A stretch of 64,000 nt of DNA from Mantis religiosa (lineage: Eukaryota > Arthropoda > Insecta > Mantodea > Mantidae): NCBI GenBank assembly GCA_030765055.1, contig CM060947.1, positions 60,928,859 to 60,992,858 on the forward strand, given 5' to 3'. Position numbers and translations under genes: made by a program. Positions within the stretch are counted from its first letter, which is position 1; each line of letters starts with the position of its first letter. Below, piece after piece: positions 1 to 11,532 of the stretch. A model generated the notes under the pieces. It did no database searches. It was not told the origin of the DNA and saw only the letters and a list, made by a program, of their open reading frames with translations.

Positions 1-400
1 CATGCATACTTCGGTATCATGTGTTTAGGTAGGTAAATGCAGCAAAGGATAATGGACACCTATTTTTTTCAAATGAGCTATGGCAATGGAAGGTACCTTA
101 GAATGTTGCACCAGATTAAGATAATAGCCCTGTAGTTGAAGCAGTAAGAAAGAATCTTATTTGGCAACTATTTGATGCTCTCCCATATTATGCATTAAAC
201 ATCTGTGCACTTTTTAATGGTTGTTTTGAAGAGTGCATATGAAAGATTAAAATTAATTAACTACTGTAACACTCTGTTTCATAAAACTATTTTACTAATA
301 TTATTATAAGATGGTAGTATCAAATACAGTAGAACCCCGCTTAATTGAACTTTGCTCAACTGAAACCCGGCTTAACCGAAATGATAGGCAAAAAAAAAAA

Positions 401-657
<257 letters not shown>

Positions 658-948
658 TTACCGAACTAGCACCCAAAATTGAGTTGGCAACACTGCTTGT
701 AGCAAGTGACCTATTTCAGTCATCCCTCCCTCACATTGTATTGTACTTATTCTGTTAACTTCACTCTCTACCGCGTATTCCATTCATTATTTGTCTCCAG
801 AACAAGGTCAGTGTATCTACTTCTTCTATAATAGAACTGTATTCTTGCAAAGAATTTTGGAAGCAGGTACATGGAAGAAGAAAGGTGAAAATTCCTCTGG
901 TTACACTTCAGTTCTGTAATTTTGAGTGCAGCAGTAAGTTAATTCTGT

Positions 949-1215
949 GAATATTAAAAGCAGAAGCATTATTAACAGTGAAGTATTCTTCATTTTTGAG
1001 TTTGATTAATGAGTCACTATGTTTACACTCAACTTCACTTACTATGTTGTAGTATAATCGAAACGTTTTCAAGATCATTCAATCTCATCCTCAGCTGTTT
1101 GTAACTCACCAAACAGCTGAGGATGAGATCGAATGATCTTGAAAACATTTCGATTATACAACATAGTAAGTGAAGTTGAGTGTAAACATAGTGACTCATT
1201 AATCAAACTCAAAAA
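949..1215. mobile_element. Palindromic PLE-derived element carrying hammerhead-like motifs in both arms
   Basis: A near-perfect palindrome runs from about 992 to 1216 with a loop near 1100. It is preceded by a one-sided leader of about 43 bases (949-991) and flanked by the direct repeat taattctgt (940-948 and 1216-1224). Each arm reads, outward from the loop, CTGAGGA, T, a six-pair helix GAGATC/GATCTT, GAAA, then a short near-palindrome. The arrangement matches the elements at 45708-45973 and 62081-62326. It looks like two PLE 3' ends joined head to head. The motif is weaker here because stem I does not pair well. Confidence 0.7.
1114..1155 (+). ncRNA. Hammerhead-ribozyme-like motif (right arm)
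   Basis: CTGAGGA at 1117-1123 is followed by one T, then a helix with a GAAT loop, then GAAA at 1141-1144 and acatttc. In the opposite arm the last part reads ACGTTTC, so the ancestral stem III was probably the palindrome AACGTT. Stem I pairing is poor, so this copy is probably inactive. Confidence 0.5.
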
Positions 1216-1246
1216 TAATTCTGTAGAGTTTCTTTTTTAAAAAAAA

Positions 1247-1587
1247 GGGTAGAGCCAGACTGAAAAATTTAATGCCACAGCCAGGATTTGAACCACGGAT
1301 CTTCTGGTCTCCGTCCAGCCACTCTAAACCATTGAGCTACTATGGCCAACGTACCAACATGGCATTAAATTCTCCTGCTGCCTCGTGTTTTTTCCGGTAA
1401 ACCACTAGGAGTTCTCATAAACACATGATACAACTACCTTAATGGCGGCTTATTATGCTGTAAGTACTTTAAGGCCCGGGCTTTATAGTTCGGACCGCTA
1501 TTAGGTACAATTAATGGAAATTAATTGTTCTTTCACACTAGCCATGTGTAGGACGCACTATGAAAGGGTAGAGCCAGACTGAAAAAT
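1247..1587 (-). mobile_element. tRNA-derived SINE (family S1)
   Basis: Read on the minus strand, the segment starting near 1355 resembles a tRNA: an A box around TAGCTCAATGG and a B box GGTTCAAATCC, which are the internal RNA polymerase III promoter elements. The sequence gggtagagccagactgaaaa occurs at both ends (1247 and 1566), so this is one full unit plus the start of a second. Other S1 copies lie at 28549-29118 and 46901-47459. It sits inside the Tigger element. Confidence 0.75.
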
Positions 1588-1628
1588 CCTTTTTTAAGTA
1601 TTTTGTTTTGTGATTATAGTAGGGTAAT

Positions 1629-3430
1629 ATGTCTGAAGACGAAACACGTGGCTATAAGCATAGAAAAAAACTTGAAGGGCTGAGGGTAGTAGAAAATGGT
1701 ATGATTTTACGAAATGTTGCTCACTTTACGAAATGAGGTCCGTTAAAAAAAGTATAGCAAATTTTGAATTTTTGCGGGCTATGTATATTTGATTATTGAT
1801 TGTTTTGTGGCATTATGTCACTCACTTATATTGACAAGCTCGGCCATTTTGAAAGCTCAGTTAATTGTTGACAGCTATTTTGCTTGGACGCGTTTTTTCT
1901 CGTATTCGATTTTTGCCATTTTCGAAAAATGGAACAAAGACTATGAATCAAATTATGTGAAAAAAAAAATTAAGTGCGCAGTTTTATTCCGAATGTTGAC
2001 TGGCATATGGTGAAGCTACCTTAGATCAAAGCATTGTTTATCGATAGTAGAAAAGGTTCTCAGAGGGTCGAGAAGATGTGAATGACAAAGAGTGTCCCAG
2101 ATGCCCGAGCTCGTCAACAACAGTCGAAAACATTGAAGAAGTGAAGGAAATAATATTGGCCAAACATTGAATCACCGTTAGAGAAGTTGCTGAGGATCTA
2201 AACATATCGATTGGCTCGTGCCATTCGATTTTGACCTATAGTTTGGGCATGAGATGGGTCGTCCCAAAATTCATACCAGAGTTGCACAATTTCGACCAAA
2301 AACTCCATCGCATAACGTTGCTAAGGAGTTGTTGAACTCAGTCTGCAATGGCCCAGATTTGCTCCAGAGGGTCATAACTGATGACGAATCATGAGTTTAT
2401 GGTTATGACGTGGAAACTACAGCTCAATCATCCCAAAGGATGCTGCCACATGAGCCAAGACCGAAAAAAGATCGCCAACTTCGGTCGAGTGTTTGGTTTT
2501 GCTTACAGTTTTCTTCATTGTAGGGGCATGAGAGTTCTTTCCACAGGATAGAACGGTCAATAAGAAATATTACCTCAAGTTAGGTTCAATTTGTGCGAAG
2601 CAGTGTACCAGAAACGCCTGGATTTGTGGAAGAACAAAAATTGGCTTTTGCATCATGATAACACCCCTGCTCACACATCGTTGCTTGAGCGCAAATTTTT
2701 GGCCAAAAACAAGACACTTATGATGCTGTAGCCTCCGTACTCCCCATACCTGACCACCTGTTACTTTTTGTTCCCAAATCTGAAGAGGCCCATGAAAGGA
2801 TGATGCTATGCCACAATTGAGATAAAGACGGCATTGAAGGAGGAGCTGAACAAGATCACACATGATTTTTTAAAGCGCTTCGAAGATTGGAAAAACCATT
2901 GCCACAGTTATATCTGGTGGGGATTACTTTGAAGGGAACAAAATAGATATTTATGAAAAATACTTTTTTAAAAAACCGAAATTCATGACACTTTTTGAAC
3001 AGACCTCAGTCGCTTCTATTAGAGTAAAATAAAAATAATTTTTTTTAAACATTCTTCTAAAATACCATACCGCAAAACTATGAAAGAAGCACAATTTGAA
3101 AAAGTTTATCAAGCTTTGTATCTTCGGTTTACTCAGCAATGTGAGAAAGGGATACCATTATCTGTACCTATCATACTAGAAAAACATAGGTGCTTGTGGA
3201 GATGTTAGGGAAAGATGGGAAAAAATTCAGTGCTAGTTCAGGCTGGCTGGACAGATTGCATATGTCATTTACAGTATTATGACGTTTTAGAAGTGTGCAG
3301 TAGTCTTGATATAGCAAACTAAGCAATTCTGCTGATATTTTTCTCACTAAGCTGTGGCATGATATAGCTGCTCGCAAATGGTGTCGGAAGAAGAAACAGA
3401 GAATGATAACCAATTACTGTACTATGTGAA
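1629..3430 (+). pseudogene. Tigger transposase N-terminus (CENP-B-type DNA-binding domain), broken
   Basis: The first piece (1629-1733) begins MSEDETRGYKHRKKLEGLRV and looks like the first helix-turn-helix of CENP-B/Tigger proteins. It breaks off where the mariner at 1734-3008 inserted. The second piece (3077-3420) contains KEAQFEKVYQALYLRF and, after a frameshift, FSASSGWLDR, typical of the second CENP-B DNA-binding helix set. It has several stops and frameshifts. No DDE domain follows before the right TIR, so it cannot make a transposase. Confidence 0.65.
1734..3008 (+). mobile_element. Mariner-like element, decayed
   Basis: Inverted ends: tgaggtccgttaaaaaaagt at the left, and the right end read in reverse gives tgaggtctgttcaaaaagtg. 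The interior translates in broken frames to mariner signatures, including a YGYDVET segment near 2398-2415 and a patch reading KLAF followed by degenerate catalytic DNTPAH-type sequence near 2640-2670. Many stops and frameshifts show long decay. It split the Tigger DNA-binding domain, so it is the younger of the two. Confidence 0.75.
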
Positions 3431-3708
3431 AGATAACAATCTAGCCTAGTAGAACACTAGTTTATCATATGTCTTAAAATAAAGTTTAAATTAAGTTTAT
3501 ACAAATCAACACCTATACTGTTTATTTCTTCCATTTATAGCCAAAAAGCAGTCCCCATGTATTATCAGAAATACCCTTGCCAACTTAATTTCGGATAAAT
3601 GGGGTTCTACTGTATTAGTTTTGTGGTTAAAAATATTAATCAGTAATATTATGTAATTAGAGTGAGAACTAGTAATGTTTGCAATTATTTTTAAACTATT
3701 AGTAAACT
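3431..3708. other. Right end of Tigger plus short flank, no gene seen
   Basis: Covers the AT-rich tail of the Tigger element (to 3612) and about 95 bases of older sequence before the PLE insertion. I see no coding signal. Confidence 0.6.
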
Positions 3709-3762
3709 TTTATTAATTTTTAGATGAGTCGTATTTATTACACATCTGCTTCACTTTCGTAC

Positions 3763-5115
3763 CTATTTTGAGGACATGTTTCGCAAATCATCGTTTGCAT
3801 CTTCTGCTCTTATGCGACTAAAGCTTGATCCAGTGGTGTGGGTAATTCTGGAGTTGCTGCTGCCATCTGTTGATTTAGTGATGAACTTAAATGTGGGATT
3901 CTCTTCTGGCGGGATTTCAAAGTTCATTAGTTGGTTTTTATGTTTTTCTATGTATATTCTCTCCCATATGACGAGTTCACTATGTTTTTGTACATATTTT
4001 AGTAATTCTGTGCTATCTTCAATTTCATGATTTTCAGACCAGAAATGAGCTGCTATTGCGGACTTATCAATATTTTTGTATCTTAAGTGCCTGAAGTGTT
4101 CTTTCTTTCTAGTGCCTATGTTTCTTTTTGTCCTCCCTATGTAAATTTTTTCACAGTCTTTACACTTAATCTTGTAAATGCCTGACTTTTCCTCTGGTTT
4201 TATCTTATCAGTATTATTACTGTGAAGTAGGTTTTTAATGTTGTAATTGTTTTTTGGTGCCAATGTTATATTGTATTTCTTGAATATTTTTTGGAACTTT
4301 TTTGTGGCCCATGGGTGGTAAGTAAATTTAGCAAATCTAATTTCTTGTTTTATTGGGGTGAGAGCTGTGATCTGTTTTAATCTCTTTTGAAGTTTGAATG
4401 ATTTTAGTTTTTTATCTACAAGGTTTTTTCCATATCCATTTTTAATTGCAGTTTTTAAGATTTGATGGTATTCGTTTTGATATTCTTGCTGGCTGAGGGG
4501 TAGATTTACTAATCTGTGTGTGAGACTGTTGATGGTGGCATGTTTGTGTGGAATTGAGTTGAAACTATTTGCTTTGATGTAATTATCTGTGTGTGTTGCT
4601 TTTATGGATACCAAATTCTAGTTTTTCATTGCTTTTTGTGATATTAAGGTCCAAAAAAGGTAGAGTACAGTCCTCTTCAGTTTCCACTGTGAATTGTATG
4701 CTGGGTTCTTGCAGGTTGAGTAGTTTCAAAGCATCATCTATTTGTTTGTAGGGCACTATTGCAAAGATGTCGTCTACGTATCTGTACCATGTTTTAAAAA
4801 TATGAGGGAAGGCTTTAGTTATATGTGTTTCAAAAAAGCACATGTATAGATTGGCCAAAAATGGTGATAGCGGGCTTCCCATAGCTAGTCCTGAAATTTG
4901 TTTATAATATTTTCCATCGAAGACAAAATAATTTTGATGTATACATATTTCAGTCATTGCCAAATATTCTTCTATTGCATTGGCATCTAGGTTTATAGAA
5001 TTTAGCCATTTTTTCAGTTGAATCAAAAGTTTGTCTAATGGAATGCTAGGGAAGAGGGAGCGGACATCAAAGGATACTAAAGTGTCATGAGGTTTTAGTT
5101 TAAGATTAGTTAAAT
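3763..5115 (-). pseudogene. Penelope-like reverse transcriptase with GIY-YIG endonuclease, broken
   Basis: The N-terminal fragment (5115-4583) contains LVSFDVRSLFPSIP, SGLAMGSPLSPFLANLYM and the catalytic YVDDIFAIV of the reverse transcriptase. A frameshift near 4600 splits it from the C-terminal fragment (4614-3763), which carries SGIYKIKCKDCEKIYIGRTK, the GIY-YIG endonuclease with its CxxC finger, and SAIAAHFWSENH. The start and upstream RT motifs are missing through 5' truncation. These proteins copy element RNA into a nicked chromosomal site; this copy cannot. Confidence 0.9.
3770..3809 (-). ncRNA. Hammerhead-ribozyme-like motif of PLE family A
   Basis: Minus-strand order: GAG (stem I), CAGAAGA (core, position 4 changed from U to A), T, helix GCAAA/TTTGC with a cgatga loop, GAAA, CATG, TC, then CTC pairing with GAG. 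The palindrome ACATGT takes the place of stem III. The core substitution probably kills cleavage. The family copy at 59735-59774 has C at the same position, so U was probably ancestral. Confidence 0.65.
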
Positions 5116-5242
5116 CTCGATATTAGTAAACTGTTTCATAAACAAAAATGAGTATATTTAATAATATTCACTTTTTTCTATAAGCAAATTTTGATGAATA
5201 AAATAGCATAAAATAAAGTTTACATGGTCAATATTAAATAAA

Positions 5243-6470
5243 ATGTCTAAAGTAAATACAAATAGTGATGAAGAAATACTAAATATTTGACATCCAAGAC
5301 ATTTTAGGCCAAGAATTTACTATGACTTAATGGAGGAAGCATATGAATTCAGTGAACTGTAGAACATTTTTATATTTTATTGATAAGATTGGAAATCATT
5401 TGCAACATTCCACTGCAAGAAATGAAGTACTAACTTCATAACAGCAACTTCTAACTACATTTCACTGGATGCAGAGAAGGAGAAATTATTTTGTGATTGA
5501 CATACGCTTCTCTAAGTCAGTCAGTGGTGGTTGCGGTATCTTTTAGTCCAATAGATAAACACCCTGGCCAGTGATAATGGTTAGTAGATGATAAGCTCTC
5601 CAGCAGGAGCTTATATCAATCACAAAGTAATTTTTCTCTCACTGTAGGTAATGGTGCACAGTGACCTTAATATGCATGTTTCAAAGGAAATGGCGTGCAT
5701 AATTGTGGATACAGTTATTGATGGCATAATTGTTCTTCAAGATACTGTACATTTGCCAGCTACCATTACCATAGTATTTGCCAAATTCTGAGAAGTTACA
5801 GGTGTGTCTTTAGTGAATGGAATATTGAATGGAACTCTAATCAACGTTGAAGCACCAGAAATGTATGAGCAGGCTTCTGTTGACCGTCATGTTCAACACT
5901 TGTTGATGTAATGATTGTATGTGGATTTATTTTAGAATTTTATTATGTTTGTGCAAATTGGCCAGCCAGTGTTAGTGATGTAAGGGTTTTAAGTTTGAAT
6001 GAACTGAACAATAGGATGTCTGAAGGTTGGAGACTTTTCTCTGGTACATTGCTGCTTGGAGACTCCATTTATTCTCTTAAAGTCTTGACTCATACTACCA
6101 ATTATCAAAAATGTTGGTAATAGTCGCAAACAGAGCTTTCCATGAACACATAAATTAACAAGGAAGCTTACAGAATGTACAGTATCAAAGAAAAGTTTTC
6201 TATTAAGTGCTTGGGAATGTACTTAAACCTCACTTTTGCTGGTTATGTTATTAATGCATGTGTAATCTTTTGTAAGTTATCAAGAACATTAGATAACTAT
6301 GATGCAGAGGATTAGATTCCAGATGCAGATGATTAGGAATTGCAGAAGAAATTGGAGATAATGAGAACAATGAAGAGATTCTAGTGCAACAGGCTCAAGA
6401 GAAGCAGCATTCCCTCACAATATTTCAACTGATAATCAAATGAATTACTGACTGAAAATTAAAGGAGTGC
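5243..6470 (+). pseudogene. PIF/Harbinger transposase (HARBI1-like) relic, left copy
   Basis: Begins MSKVNTNSDEEILN at 5243 and continues with RPRIYYDLMEEAYEF and GNHLQHSTARNEVLTS, the usual N-terminal helical region of HARBI1-type nucleases. The catalytic region follows: GTLINVEAPE (first catalytic D replaced by N in NGTL), EFYYVCANWPASVSDVRVL (second D) and LLLGDSIYSL. Stops and frameshifts are frequent, and a small palindromic insert interrupts it at 5480-5638. A second copy lies on the opposite strand at 11533-11875. Confidence 0.8.
5480..5638. mobile_element. Small MITE-like insert with about 24-base inverted ends
   Basis: The left end gagaaattattttgtgatt and the right end, read in reverse, match over about 24 bases with one inserted base and few mismatches. 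The insert breaks the Harbinger reading frame after LLTTFHWMQ. It is about 160 bases with no coding potential. I cannot identify the target duplication with confidence. Confidence 0.55.
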
Positions 6471-8085
6471 TATATTTTAAATAAATCAACTTTATTAAGA
6501 GATATTTTACACAAAATACTGTATATAATAGAACACTTCCTCTGGATGCTTGATATCCAGTGCCTCCTGCACCTCTACTTGCAGTTTTCTTGTTTCAGGC
6601 TAGTTTTCTCTCTTTCAGGGACTTAATTTGGTTTTATTCTTCCTTCTCATTAACATTTATTTTTCTCTATACTGAAACTTGAACTCTATGAACAAAAAAT
6701 AAATTATTAAGAATAAACACAAAGTGCATCACTATTATGTATGATCTATTTTATCACCTAAGACAGCAATGAAAATTTTATTAATGCTGTGGTACAGTCT
6801 TAATTCAAATAGGTTATAATTTTTGTTATAATTTGCATTAAAAGTACCAGAAAGTCACTAGGGTGCCCTTAACCATAAACTAATAAGCATTAGTGTTATT
6901 GTTATTTGTCAGTTGTATAATTTCATCCATTAACTAAGTGAAATGGGAGTTTGAGTACTATTTTTCAAATGAATGAATTAGTGGATTATGTAATTTTTTT
7001 GTACACCTTTAGGTGTTATAGCCTCTTCCTTTATAATGTGATTCTCTTCATTGGACAAATAACAGGTAAGTTTGCATCCAAAATAAGACAAGAAATCCCC
7101 ATTGAATCTGGCCTGCTCTGCCCCTTAGTACTGGAGCTTTCCTGTTTATAATTTCCAGACTAGATTGTCTATACAGTCTATTTTAGCATAGTTGTCGTTC
7201 TAGTTCAGTCTTTAAAGAATTTCAGAGCTTTTTCTGCAAAAACCTTTTGATATAACCTTGCTTTTTCATAATACTGTATTTAATGCAGTAACTTTAAGTG
7301 ATGTAAACTAGAAAGTAAACAAAACTTACTCTTGTCTTTTTATTCTGTTTGGTCATATAGCACCAAGAGCATAAGCAGCATCCTTTTCATTGGATGTAAA
7401 TGCAATAGACAGTTCAGCCTTCAGTAGTTCAGTCTGTAAAGAATTTCACAGCTTTTTCTCTAAAAACCTTTTTGATATAACCTTGCTTTTTCATAATACT
7501 GTATTTAATGCAGTAGCTTTAAGTGATGTAAACTAGAAAGTAAACAAAACTTACTCTTGTCTTTTTATTCTGTTTGGTCATACAGCACCAAGAGCATAAG
7601 CAAGCATCCTTTTCATTGGATGTAAATGCAATAGACATTTATAATCTTTTAATACAGGCAATGCTTGTCTTTTTTAATCATAGGTAACTGTTGAAGAGAG
7701 GGCTCCAAATATTAAGTTTTCAACTGAAAATTTTTTAAACAATTTCTTTTTTAAGAAATACTTATTATTTGTATCAATTTCATTTATTTTGCCTATTGTA
7801 AATTAAATATTAAAGTTAATGTTGCGATAATTTTTTTTTTCTACAGAAACAAATGACAGAACACAATGGACTTGAAACAAATAACTAACACTAATAATAG
7901 TGGTGAAACATTTTATTGGTTGGAAATAATATTTTATTAAACACAGTTAGGCTAACTTAGATTATTACTTTATTTTCTATATTATTATCTAATGCATTTG
8001 ATGGGTTATTAACAGAGCCCATGTGGCTTATCAGTACATTGAAGGACAAAGTTTAGGCTACAGTGCCATACAGGAATTTGATTGA
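5690..8085 (+). repeat. Left arm of a large inverted Harbinger duplication
   Basis: Sequence from the Harbinger transposase through about 8085 reappears in inverted, diverged form at 8640-11875. Examples: ggctacagtgccatacagg at 8055 against the reverse of cgcatggcactgtagcc at 8671, and the stretch around 7080-7110 against 9490-9530. Divergence is substantial with many indels, so the duplication is old. The transposase lies at the outside of both arms. Confidence 0.7.
7201..7640. repeat. Tandem duplication, period about 224 bases
   Basis: Copy one runs 7201-7424, copy two 7425 to about 7640. Both contain ataaccttgctttttcataa and tctgtttggtcata and differ at only a few positions. The inverted arm (9130-9410) shows only a partial echo: its gttatgttgac..aagataaggt segment is repeated at about a 120-base spacing. 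So the 224-base duplication probably arose after the arms separated. Confidence 0.85.
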
Positions 8086-8640
8086 ATATTTCTGCTAATA
8101 TTTGAATAGCTGTACAGTTTGTCACTTTTCTTCCTTTGTTTAGCTACTAGCAAATTACAGTATGTCAAAACACTAAAGAATAAATGTCATTGAACTGCAA
8201 GCTTTTTCTGACAAAAGTATAGTAAGATGGGCACATGCATCTTCATGGTTCGTTTTATAGTATTAAGCTGTGCTGTTTAAATAAATTTATTTGGGGGCAT
8301 TTATTCTTCCTTGTCTGCCAATGTGACCAATTGTGTAACGCTATTCTGGACTCACTACAATTGCATAGAATTGAGCATGAAAATGTTCGGAGCAATTGTA
8401 GACTATGCTAGATATATGCAAGTATACAATGAAAATACTGATTTAGGAAAATATGACATACTTACAGGATGCAGCATATCAGTTAACCAAAAAAGCACTG
8501 TATTGCACAGCAGTCAGCACTTACTGAAAAACATTTATCCTGAACAACCTGATCAAGTGCCCTCCATTTTAATATAAAAATTAAGACACTAATTAGCCAG
8601 TATTATCACTAAAATCCCTGTTCATTTGCAAACATGGTTT
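8086..8640. other. Spacer between the inverted Harbinger arms
   Basis: Contains an open frame of 88 codons at 8311-8577 with no family I recognise and no coding-like composition. It may be the remains of the shared central part of the two elements. No confident gene. Confidence 0.4.
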
Positions 8641-9101
8641 CAAATTCCTATTCAATCAAATTCCCGCATGGCACTGTAGCCTAAACTTTGTCCTTCAATG
8701 CATTGAAAAACCACATGGGTCCTGTTTCATAAACCCCTCAAATACTTAAGCTAGTAATACTGACCAACTGTATACAAAATATTTTACCATTTAAACTGTT
8801 GCTGTAAGACCATTGTTGTTAGGCAACATTAAATACATTTATCTTAAAAAATAATTTAAGTCAGCCTGACTGTTTAATAAAACATTATTTCCAATTAAAA
8901 AACTTTCACAATATTATTAGTGTTAATCATTTGTTTCAAGTTGATTGTATTTTGTCATTTGTGTAGAAAAAGAATATGTTGCAGCATTAAGTAGTATGAA
9001 ATTAAATTTACAATATGTGAAAGAAATGAACTTAATACAAATAAAAAGTGTTTCTTTTTTTTTAAAAAAAAGTAAAGTAAAATAAAAAAAAAAAAATAGG
9101 G

Positions 9102-9300
9102 AAGCATGGCGTGAATTAAAAGATTATAAATGCCATTATCATTTACATCAAATGAAAAAGATGCTGCTTATGTCCATGATCCTATATGACCAAATAGAAG
9201 AAAAAAGACGAGTAAATATTATGGAAAAACAAGGTTATGTTGACCTCAGTTCAAAAAGATTTTTACAGGATAAGGTGGACAATTCGTTAAAAGGTACTGC
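9102..9300 (+). pseudogene. Possible second Harbinger ORF (DNA-binding partner), relic
   Basis: About 66 codons without a stop, starting EAWRELKDYKCHYHLHQMKK and continuing through KKMLLMSMILYDQIEEKRRV. PIF/Harbinger elements normally carry a second, Myb/SANT-like gene, and the WRELK pattern and the position opposite the transposase would fit. I do not see a full Myb repeat, so the assignment is an inference from context. Confidence 0.3.
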
Positions 9301-10150
9301 ATTAAATAAAGTATTATGGAAAAGTTAGGTTATGTTGACTTAAGTTCAAAAAGGCTTTTACAAGATAAGGTAGACAATTCGTAAAATACTGAACCAGAGG
9401 GACAAATATGTTAAAATAGATTGAATAGACAATTTAGTCTAGAAATTATAAGCAGGCAATCCTGAGTACTCCAGGATGGGACATGCCAGATTCAATGGGG
9501 ATTTCCTATCTTATTTCAGATACAAACCTATCTGTTATTTGTCCAATGTAGAGAATCACAATATAGAGGAAGAAGCTATAATACCTGAAGGTAGACAACA
9601 AAATTACATAATCCAATAATTTATTCATTTAAAAAAGTAGTACGCAAACTCCAATTTCACTAGTGGTTCAGATTTTATAAGAAATGACAAATAGTAATAA
9701 CATTGATGCTTATTAGTTTATGGTTAAGGGCACCTTAATGATTATCTGGTACTTTTAATGAAAATTTTAACAACACTATAATCTTTTTGAATTAAGAGTG
9801 TACCACAAAATTAATAATATTTTCATTTGGTATCTTAGTTATGACTGCTTATTATTAATTTATTTTCTATTCATACAGTTCAAGTTTCAGTAAGGAGAAA
9901 AATAACTTAATGCGAACGAAGAACAAAGTCAAATTAAGGCCGTGAAAGAGAAAAAACTAGTCTGAAACAAAATTGCAAGCAGAGGTATAAGAGACACTAA
10001 ATATCTAGCATTCAGAGGAACTTTTCTAATTATATACAGTATTGTATAAAATATCTCTTAATAAAGTTGATTTATATAACAAATAATATTCCATTTGAAA
10101 GTAATGAGTCGGTAATTCAAAAACAAACATCACTTAAATTATCCTTACTT

Positions 10151-10190
10151 GAACATGTTTCGGAGAACGTTTTGTCCCCATCGTCAGCAA
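10151..10190 (-). ncRNA. Hammerhead-ribozyme-like motif, family D left end
   Basis: Minus strand: TTG (stem I), CTGACGA (intact core form CUGANGA), T, helix GGGGA/TCTCC, GAAA, CATG, TT, CAA pairing with TTG. Stem III is the palindrome ACATGT. All core positions I can check are intact, with U instead of C at the cleavage position. Confidence 0.7.
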
Positions 10191-10800
10191 TTATCCAACT
10201 GGTTGGATCCGTGGTTTCTTGAAGTGAGCTGGTTGTCTGTGGCGGCATCTGTTGTCTGTGAGATGAACTTCCAAAGAGAGTTTTCAGGCGGCAGTTCGAA
10301 ATTTAAAGTATACTGTTTGTTTTTTATAATTAGCAACTTTTCCCAAACATCGAGTTCGGCTGCATTACTGGCTGATTTTATTAGTTTTATATTTGGTACA
10401 ATTTCATGATTGGTAGACCAGAAAGAAACATATTGGATACCACAAAATTAACCGAATCAAAACCAAGACACAATTCAGGAAATTCACAGATCATCCCAGA
10501 ATGCATTATAAATTCAACAAGATATTCAAGAAGTACAACATCACTCTAGCCCCAATAAATAAATGCCGTTTAAAAAACTTATTATGCAACAACCTGAAAG
10601 ACCTAGTACCTGAAAACAAGAAATCAGGTATATACAAAATCAACTGCTCAGATTGCAATAAGTTCTACATAGGAAAAACCAAAAGAAGTTTACATATTAG
10701 GTTACAGGAACATATGAGATGCATGAAATACAAACAAATAGAAAAATCAGCAATAGCTCACCATTTGTGGTCTACCAATCATGAAATTGTACCAAATATA

Positions 10801-11142
10801 GTTAGTTACTAACACTCCCCACATGGCAACCTTGGCCTTCGGGGTAACCTCACCCCACCAAGTGATGACCGGACCCATTTCTCAGGTGGAGGCACCCAGA
10901 GGGCGGTGTCCATTACCTCCGATGATAGGGTGATAGTGAAGATGGCAGTGAGGTGAGAGGACCTACAGTTTTTACCGTGGACTCCGAACCACGTTGGGCA
11001 TAGGGGATACTTCACATGTGCTAGACAGAGGTGAAGGCGTGGATAGGGCCGACTTAAAATCGCCAACCCCAGAGCCGGGAATCGAACTCGGGACCCTTAG
11101 AACGGGAGCCGCGAACGAAACCACCGCGCTACCCCGGCGCCC
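10801..11142 (-). mobile_element. tRNA-derived SINE (family S2) with 14-base target duplication
   Basis: Flanked by the perfect direct repeat ttgtaccaaatata (10787-10800 and 11143-11156). On the minus strand the head starts near 11142 and is tRNA-like, with an A-box-like TAGCGCGGTGG and a B-box-like GAGTTCGATTCCC. It is GC-rich against an AT-rich background and splits the GIY-YIG frame of the family D PLE. A fragment of the same family lies at 49068-49125. Confidence 0.9.
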
Positions 11143-11354
11143 TTGTACCAAATATAAAACTATTAAAATCAGCCAGTAATGCAGCCGAACTCGATGTTTG
11201 GGAAAAGTTGCTAATTATAAAAAAAACAAACAGTATACTTCAAATTTCGAATTGCCACCTGAAAACTCTCTTTGGAAGTTCATCTCACAGACAACAGACG
11301 CTGCCACAGACAACCAGCTCACTTCAAGAAACCACGGATCCAACCAGTCGAATA

Positions 11355-11398
11355 ACTGCTGACAATGGGGACAAAACGTTCTCCGAAACATGTCCAAG
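11355..11398 (+). ncRNA. Hammerhead-ribozyme-like motif, family D right end
   Basis: Same layout as 10151-10190 on the opposite strand: CTGACAA (core G at position 8 changed to A), T, helix GGGGA/TCTCC, GAAA, CATG, TC. The loss of the catalytic G suggests an inactive copy, while its partner 1.2 kb away keeps the G. Confidence 0.65.
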
Positions 11399-11532
11399 TA
11401 AGGATAATTTAAGTGATATTTGTTTTTGAATTACTGACTCATTACTGTCAAATGTTAAATACATCACTGTTTCTAACCTTTTGCTTCAAATAAAATAACA
11501 TTCCTTTAATTTTCATTTAATAATTCATATGA

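Larger units (their letters stand above)
3709..5121 (-). mobile_element. Penelope-like element, family A, 5'-truncated
   Basis: A minus-strand element with its 3' end at the left and a truncated 5' end near 5121. Flanking direct repeat attagtaaact (3698-3708 and 5122-5132) marks the target duplication. The body encodes the RT core and the GIY-YIG endonuclease typical of Penelope-like elements, and the 3' region holds a hammerhead-like motif. Another 3' end of the same family lies at 59530-59830. Confidence 0.9.
10120..11430. mobile_element. Penelope-like element family D, head-to-head inverted pair with nested SINE
   Basis: A minus-strand 3' end (about 10120-10415) is joined head to head with a longer plus-strand copy (about 10440-11430). 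The outer ends mirror each other over caaaaacaaacatcacttaa and beyond. The plus copy encodes FNKIFKKYNITLAPINK and the GIY-YIG segment SGIYKINCSDCNKFYIGKTK, then is split by a SINE at 10801-11142. Both outer ends carry hammerhead-like motifs. Both copies are 5'-truncated and the RT core is absent. Confidence 0.85.

Noticed and set aside
1270..1350. A functional tRNA gene
   Set aside because: tRNA-like A and B boxes are present but the fold is imperfect and the same sequence recurs in SINE copies at several loci.
8311..8577. An 88-residue gene in the Harbinger spacer
   Set aside because: No recognisable family, no splice or promoter context, AT-rich random-like composition.
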